Part shown: one piece after another, positions 16,507 through 19,460 of the stretch
Layout of the letters: every line of letters starts with the position of its first letter
How positions within the stretch are numbered: position 1 is the stretch's first letter
NCBI GenBank assembly: GCA_036505795.1
Contig: DASXSU010000079.1
Span: 1 to 19,460 of the forward strand
Length of the DNA stretch: 19,460 nucleotides
Reading direction: 5' to 3'
Origin: NS-11 sp036505795
Lineage (GTDB): Bacteria > Nitrospirota > Nitrospiria > Nitrospirales > NS-4
Translations under genes and position numbers: made by a program
The notes under the pieces: model-generated
Database searches by the model: none
Told to the model about the DNA's origin: nothing
The model's input: the letters and a program-made list of their open reading frames with translations, nothing else

Positions 16507-16785
16507 ATGACAAAAGCAGAACTTATCGAGAAGTTGTCGGAACAAGTCACCACCCTCACAAAGCGCCAGGCCGAAGTCGTCGTTAATACGATCTTCAACG
16601 GCATTCGAACCGCTTTGGCTCGCGGCGACAAAATCGAGATCCGGGGGTTCGGCAGCTTTCGGCTCAGAAACCGTCGCATGAAAGAGGGTCGCAACCCCAA
16701 AACAGGAGCGACCGTCGCAGTGCCGGCGAAGCGGGTGCCGTTTTTTAAAGCCGGTAAAGAGCTCCGGGAAATCGTCAACAAATAG
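16507..16785 (+). CDS. ihfB: HU/IHF family DNA-binding protein, IHF-beta-like
   Basis: A 92-residue nucleoid protein that bends DNA as a dimer. It opens with MTKAELIEKLSEQ, then shows the conserved IEIRGFGSF and GRNPKTGATVAVPAKRVPFF arm with the intercalating proline of RNP, and ends with KAGKELREIVN. The RGFGSF and KELR details and the position after rpsA match IHF-beta. A homodimeric HU-like role is also possible, since no partner is seen. GGGAG at 16494-16498 begins on the last base of the sppA stop and gives an eight-base spacing to the ATG. Likely part of the same transcript as rpsA and sppA. Confidence 0.92.
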   Translation: MTKAELIEKLSEQVTTLTKRQAEVVVNTIFNGIRTALARGDKIEIRGFGSFRLRNRRMKEGRNPKTGATVAVPAKRVPFFKAGKELREIVNK

Positions 16786-16818
16786 CATTAGGCGCTAGAG
16801 AATCACAGAGGTAGATTC

Positions 16819-17817
16819 GTGCCTGAGATTCAGCAGCAGACTAACGATTCTGACATCGTATGGACCCCGGAAGCGCAGAAGCGCATGGAGCGAGCGCCGG
16901 CGTTCCTTCGCGGCATGGTCAAGCGACTCGCGGAGAAAAAGGCCCGCGAATTGGGCTATCGCGAGATTACGGAGGAGGTTCTCACCCAGTTCAAGGGCCA
17001 AATGATGGGCAAAATGGGCGGCGAAGCCGGTTTGGATGAGGCTGCAGAATCCATCGCCTCCGGGCGTCTCCCGTGGACGGCTGAGGCCAAGGCCCGACTG
17101 GAAACTGTCCCGGAATTCATGCGCTCCATGATCAAACAGATCGCGGAGGAAGCGGCGCGCGAGCGTGGCCACATGGAAGTGAACGTCGAGCTGTTCAAGA
17201 AGGTGGAGGCCCTAGGCGACGAGCAGGCGTCGGAGGCCGTCTCGCTCACGTGGACCGAAGGCGCGAAAGCCCGGCTCCAAGAGAAGATCGCCACCTCTCC
17301 GGCCATTGCAATGGACTTTGTGACGGATATGCTCAAACGCGACACCGAAGAGTTGGCCCGCGAGCAAGGGCGGACGGTGATCGACGAAGAAGTTCTCATG
17401 GCGCTGTGGGATGCTCCCAAGTCAGCCGTCGCATGGAGTGATGAGGCCTGGAAGAGGCTGTTAACCTCTCCGGATTTTGTGCGCAGCGGCATTCGCAAAG
17501 CGGCTGAGCGCCGCGCCAGGAAATTGGGGCTGAGTGAGATCGACTCTGACCATCTCACGACCTTCCGCAACGAGGCGATGATGAAGGCGGTCAAGCGTAT
17601 CCGCGCCTTTGGTTACAATGAGCTCACCTTTGACGCGTTTGACTCGGCCCTGCAAAAGACCAAGCGCCTGCAAGGAAATGAACAGGCGGAGAAGCGCCTC
17701 GAGGAAATCCGCCAGCACTTCAAGGATCCTGCCACGCAAAAGCCCGAAGGTGGCACACTCGGCGCCGAGTTGATGGGAAGATTTAGAAGATATCTGAAGG
17801 GCGAAGAAAAGCTCTAA
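16819..17817 (+). CDS. Tandem PCP-reductase-domain repeat protein, function unknown
   Basis: A 332-residue, strongly charged and probably helical soluble protein. It is made of four related units at about 15-60, 86-130, 145-196 and 206-250, plus a half unit at about 254-280. Each follows the pattern W(T/S)-EA--RL----P-F-R----- AE--AR--G---I. This pattern is that of the small C-terminal domain of the BchB/ChlB subunit of light-independent protochlorophyllide reductase (PCP_red). The protein lacks the nitrogenase-like catalytic part, has no cysteine at all and has no signal peptide. It therefore cannot be an iron-sulfur reductase by itself. The GTG start at 16819 is supported by AGAGGT about seven bases upstream. 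It lies 33 bases after the IHF-like gene and is the last gene before the terminator. Function unknown; a binding or scaffold role is conceivable. Confidence 0.8.
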   Translation: MPEIQQQTNDSDIVWTPEAQKRMERAPAFLRGMVKRLAEKKARELGYREITEEVLTQFKGQMMGKMGGEAGLDEAAESIASGRLPWTAEAKARLETVPEFMRSMIKQIAEEAARERGHMEVNVELFKKVEALGDEQASEAVSLTWTEGAKARLQEKIATSPAIAMDFVTDMLKRDTEELAREQGRTVIDEEVLMALWDAPKSAVAWSDEAWKRLLTSPDFVRSGIRKAAERRARKLGLSEIDSDHLTTFRNEAMMKAVKRIRAFGYNELTFDAFDSALQKTKRLQGNEQAEKRLEEIRQHFKDPATQKPEGGTLGAELMGRFRRYLKGEEKL

Positions 17818-17820
17818 GTA

Positions 17821-17930
17821 GACCCGACGGGTCCTGACACCGAACAGCCCAGCCGTGCTCGCACCCCCGCCCGGTGTAGGGACCCCCGCTGCGCTCGCCT
17901 GGGCTCCCGTTCGATGCCACCCGTCGGGTC
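17821..17930. repeat. Long inverted-repeat element after the operon (MITE/REP-like)
   Basis: Perfect 12-base inverted terminal repeats, GACCCGACGGGT at 17821-17832 and its complement at 17919-17930, bound a 110-base segment. Further arms pair inside: CGAAC 17841-17845 with GTTCG 17909-17913, and GCCCAG 17847-17852 with CTGGGC 17899-17904. The segment is G+C-rich and begins three bases after the stop of the preceding gene. It has no T-run, and a separate terminator follows. As RNA it would form a long stem on the 3' end of the supraoperon message. Whether copies exist elsewhere cannot be seen here. Confidence 0.7.
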
Positions 17931-17956
17931 AAAGCTTCTCGCTAGTGTGAAAAGGA

Positions 17957-17987
17957 GACAGGCCGCCTTGAAGCCTGTCCTTTTTTT
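17957..17987 (+). terminator. Intrinsic terminator of the aromatic-rpsA supraoperon
   Basis: GACAGGC (17957-17963) and GCCTGTC (17973-17979) form a seven-base stem around a nine-base loop. The right arm is followed by C and then seven T (17981-17987). AAAAGG upstream of the left arm can extend the stem with one bulged A. The other strand has only four T after its stem, so it could be a weaker terminator for the convergent leftward genes. This is the only clear intrinsic terminator in the window. Confidence 0.9.
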
Positions 17988-18028
17988 GGTCAACATCTTC
18001 TAATCAGAGATGATGCGGAATTCTACGC

Positions 18029-18316
18029 TTACAGTTGAATCTTATCGACAAACTCAATACCGCCGACTCGTCTCTCTTTGAGAATATCCAGCACGAGCCA
18101 GCCCTCTGTTGGGGAAGTTAGTTCAAGACAAGTGCTGTACTGCCAGTCAGAACCTGGCTTATTGGGGTTCTCTGCATCCACGAAGTATATGTAAGCTTCG
18201 GATTCTCGCAGACATTGAGTACACTTAGCGATGGCATCTGGAAGCCAACTTTCTTCAGGAAGCTGTTCCTTAGCCAGATTAACTAGCCAGCCCGGATCGT
18301 AAGGCTCCCAAATCAT
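18029..18316 (-). CDS. Hypothetical protein, 95 residues
   Basis: A small, acidic, aromatic-rich cytoplasmic protein with three cysteines and no signal peptide or membrane segment. Clustered tryptophan and acidic residues occur, as in MIWEPYDPGW and SDWQYSTCLE. I do not recognise a family. Its composition recalls small immunity proteins, but that is only an impression. The ATG at 18316 has no convincing ribosome-binding site. It is the last gene of a three-gene leftward cassette with visibly lower G+C than the operon to the left. It ends about 40 bases from the terminator of that operon. Confidence 0.55.
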   Translation of the reverse strand: MIWEPYDPGWLVNLAKEQLPEESWLPDAIAKCTQCLRESEAYIYFVDAENPNKPGSDWQYSTCLELTSPTEGWLVLDILKERRVGGIEFVDKIQL

Positions 18317-18370
18317 TCTTTAGCAACTCGCCGGTTTTGGACTGATAGCAACGGGCTGCTGATTCAGCCT

Positions 18371-18580
18371 TCAGGTGGGCTGGTGGTGAAGCACCATCAG
18401 TTGATCGCTTTCCAGGGACACAGTGGCGTACGTCCGGCCCTGATTATCAGCAAACTCGACTTCTAAGATATCCTGGCCGAGGACTTCCACGACCGTGCCC
18501 ACCTGACCTCGGCTCAAGCGGTGTTGTGGTACATCCTCTATTAGCGCCACCACGTCCAACAGCTTGGGTTGAGTACTCAT
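18371..18580 (-). CDS. DUF4926-type small protein
   Basis: A 69-residue protein with LLDVVALIEDVPQHRLSRGQ followed by GTVVEVL, VEFADNQGRTYA and a C-terminal LESDQLMVL. This order (LDVVAL, RGQVGTVVEV, EVEF-D--GRTYA, DQL) is what I know for DUF4926, a small beta-barrel-like family without an assigned function. AAGGGA at 18588-18593 lies seven bases before the ATG. It directly follows the DUF6883-type gene. These two families are commonly seen side by side, which suggests a functional pair; a toxin/antitoxin or immunity role is speculation. Confidence 0.75.
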   Translation of the reverse strand: MSTQPKLLDVVALIEDVPQHRLSRGQVGTVVEVLGQDILEVEFADNQGRTYATVSLESDQLMVLHHQPT

Positions 18581-18615
18581 GTCAGATTCCCTTGATCAAA
18601 GCACATAGCACGTGA

Positions 18616-18852
18616 TTAAAATTCTAGCGTATACCGCTGCCCGAAGTCATCAGCTGAGATAAACACCGCGTCATTTGTAGAAGCAGCTTGCAGAAGAGCC
18701 TGTTGTAATGCTTCTGCATCGTAGGCCGCTAAGCCCAGTATCTCCGAGAACATTCGCGCCTTGTGGCGACCGCGGGAATGCTCAGGGTTCAAGCAATAAT
18801 CGCGTAATTTCCGCAGATCGACGTACGCTCTATCATAGTTCGGCAATTTCAC
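18616..18852 (-). CDS. DUF6883-type protein, C-terminally shortened
   Basis: The sequence KLPNYDRAYVDLRKLRDYCL, followed by NPEHSRGRHKARMF, LGL--YDAEALQQALLQAA and DFGQRYTLEF, matches the first two thirds of the DUF6883 family as I know it. Members usually go on for some 35-40 residues after the GQRY block, with an RSAWIVR-like segment. Here a TAA follows at once, and the next 35 bases contain no such sequence in any frame. The protein therefore looks truncated by deletion. I start at GTG 18852 because family similarity begins there (VKLPN). An ATG at 18933 is in frame but adds 27 residues unlike the family and overlaps the control region of the divergent gene. It heads the leftward cassette. 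It may be non-functional. Confidence 0.6.
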   Translation of the reverse strand: MKLPNYDRAYVDLRKLRDYCLNPEHSRGRHKARMFSEILGLAAYDAEALQQALLQAASTNDAVFISADDFGQRYTLEF

Positions 18853-18885
18853 CGCATTGGTTGGACATTTCACCCGTGCAGATGG

Positions 18886-18914
18886 TTGAAGAGTTAATGC
18901 CGAAGGCCCACTAT
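18886..18914 (+). promoter_or_regulatory. Possible weak promoter of the secreted-protein gene
   Basis: TTGAAG at 18886-18891 and CACTAT at 18909-18914 are spaced 17 bases apart. The -10 match is poor. Transcription would start around 18921, on the ribosome-binding site AAGGAG, which would be unusually short. Listed as a candidate only. Confidence 0.25.
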
Positions 18915-18936
18915 GGTGCAAAGGAGATCTCATAGC

Positions 18937-19460
18937 GTGCTCAAGTTAGTAGCGACTGTGCTTTTGGGATTCCTGTTTACGTTTCCGTGCAGTGTGTTCG
19001 CCGAGGACGCACCCGTCTCGCGGCTTTTGCTCAACAAAACGCAGGATGACCTCCAGGTGTTCCTGCCACATGGCACACGGCTTCTCCACCATCCCGTCGA
19101 GATTGAGAACTTCTTGGAGGAGTTGGATGGCGAACCGCCTGATTGGGCTGCGATTCACGGCAATCATGAGCATCCGGACGAAGAGGGCCTTTTTGTCCTT
19201 AACCGAGAACGAGATCGTCTGCGAGCCGGCCGCCCGGCGCTCTCGCAGCGGATCACCTTTCTCTGGGAAGGCTTGCTCTCGAGTTACGTACCGGATCAGT
19301 GCGGTTTCTTGGTTGCCGTAGGGCCTGAGATGATTAACACCAAGTGGGGGATGGTACGTTTCAAACCCGAAAGCCTGCCTGCGGAGCTAATCGCAGTGCC
19401 CGCTCCCCGAGTCAGTAAATTTCTCCAGAAGAAACTGGCACAGGGGGACATCGTGAAACT
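18937..19460 (+). CDS. Secreted protein of unknown function, cut by the window edge
   Basis: An open frame from GTG 18937 to the end of the window, 174 codons without a stop. AAGGAG at 18921-18926 with a ten-base gap supports the GTG; no ATG start would retain the signal peptide. The N-terminus is a textbook signal peptide: LLGFLFTFPCSVFA then a cleavage before EDAPVS. A type I cleavage is more likely than lipidation, although one cysteine lies in the hydrophobic stretch. The visible mature part includes FLPHGTRLLHHPVEIENFL, IHGNHEHPDEEGLFVLNRER and ALSQRITFLWEG. I do not recognise a family. It is divergent from the DUF6883 cassette, with G+C like the core genome. The C-terminus lies outside the window. 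Confidence 0.75.
   Translation, partial: MLKLVATVLLGFLFTFPCSVFAEDAPVSRLLLNKTQDDLQVFLPHGTRLLHHPVEIENFLEELDGEPPDWAAIHGNHEHPDEEGLFVLNRERDRLRAGRPALSQRITFLWEGLLSSYVPDQCGFLVAVGPEMINTKWGMVRFKPESLPAELIAVPAPRVSKFLQKKLAQGDIVK

Noticed and set aside
16819..17817. Reading the PCP-reductase-repeat protein as evidence for chlorophyll synthesis.
   Set aside because: It has no nitrogenase-like domain, no cysteines and no neighbouring bch/chl genes, so only the small appended domain is shared.
17814..17996. A 60-residue leftward open frame across the inverted-repeat element.
   Set aside because: It is made almost wholly of the palindromic element and the terminator, so it is unlikely to be a protein gene.
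18992..19321. A 109-residue rightward open frame.
   Set aside because: It lies in another frame of the secreted-protein gene starting at GTG 18937, which has a good ribosome-binding site and signal peptide.

Overview
The window looks like chromosomal DNA from a bacterium of moderately high G+C. A member of the Nitrospirota (Nitrospira-like) is my best guess. The grounds are a cysteine-free protein made of tandem PCP-reductase-type repeats in a genome region with no photosynthesis genes, the gene order, and the style of the intergenic palindromes. This assignment is an inference. Nearly all of the window is dense core-genome coding sequence. I see no tRNA, rRNA, CRISPR array or insertion sequence.

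Left part (1-6895). A YihY/BrkB-type membrane protein and a small secreted protein of unknown function run rightwards. They meet head-on a leftward site-2-protease-type metalloprotease with two CBS domains, and the two stop codons share one CTAG. Divergent from the protease is uvrC (nucleotide excision repair), which may be leaderless. A promoter-like pair in the next gap precedes yebC-ruvA-ruvB, which are translationally overlapped. The usual ruvC is absent from this cluster.

Centre (6939-17987). A well-spaced sigma70-type promoter opens a run of eleven co-directional genes: pheA (chorismate mutase/prephenate dehydratase), a hisC-type aminotransferase, DAHP synthase, tyrA, aroA, cmk, plsC, rpsA, sppA, an IHF/HU gene, and the PCP-reductase-repeat protein. 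Four junctions overlap (three ATGA, one TAATG), and I see no intrinsic terminator until 17957-17987. The first five genes make the entry step, the EPSP step and the branch steps of phenylalanine and tyrosine synthesis. The rest serve CMP recycling, phospholipid synthesis, translation, membrane protein turnover and nucleoid structure. The layout is an expanded form of the proteobacterial pheA-hisC-tyrA-aroA-cmk-rpsA-ihfB supraoperon.

Right part (17818-19460). Directly after the last operon gene lies a 110-base inverted-repeat element, then a strong terminator. Beyond it is a lower-G+C leftward cassette of three small genes: an apparently truncated DUF6883-type protein, a DUF4926-type protein and an unknown 95-residue protein. 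This has the character of an accessory (possibly toxin/immunity-like) island. A divergent, GTG-started gene for a secreted protein runs off the right edge.

The most unusual items are the four-repeat PCP-reductase-type protein at the end of the supraoperon, the two different palindromic elements (one forming the last codons of plsC), and the DUF6883/DUF4926 cassette.
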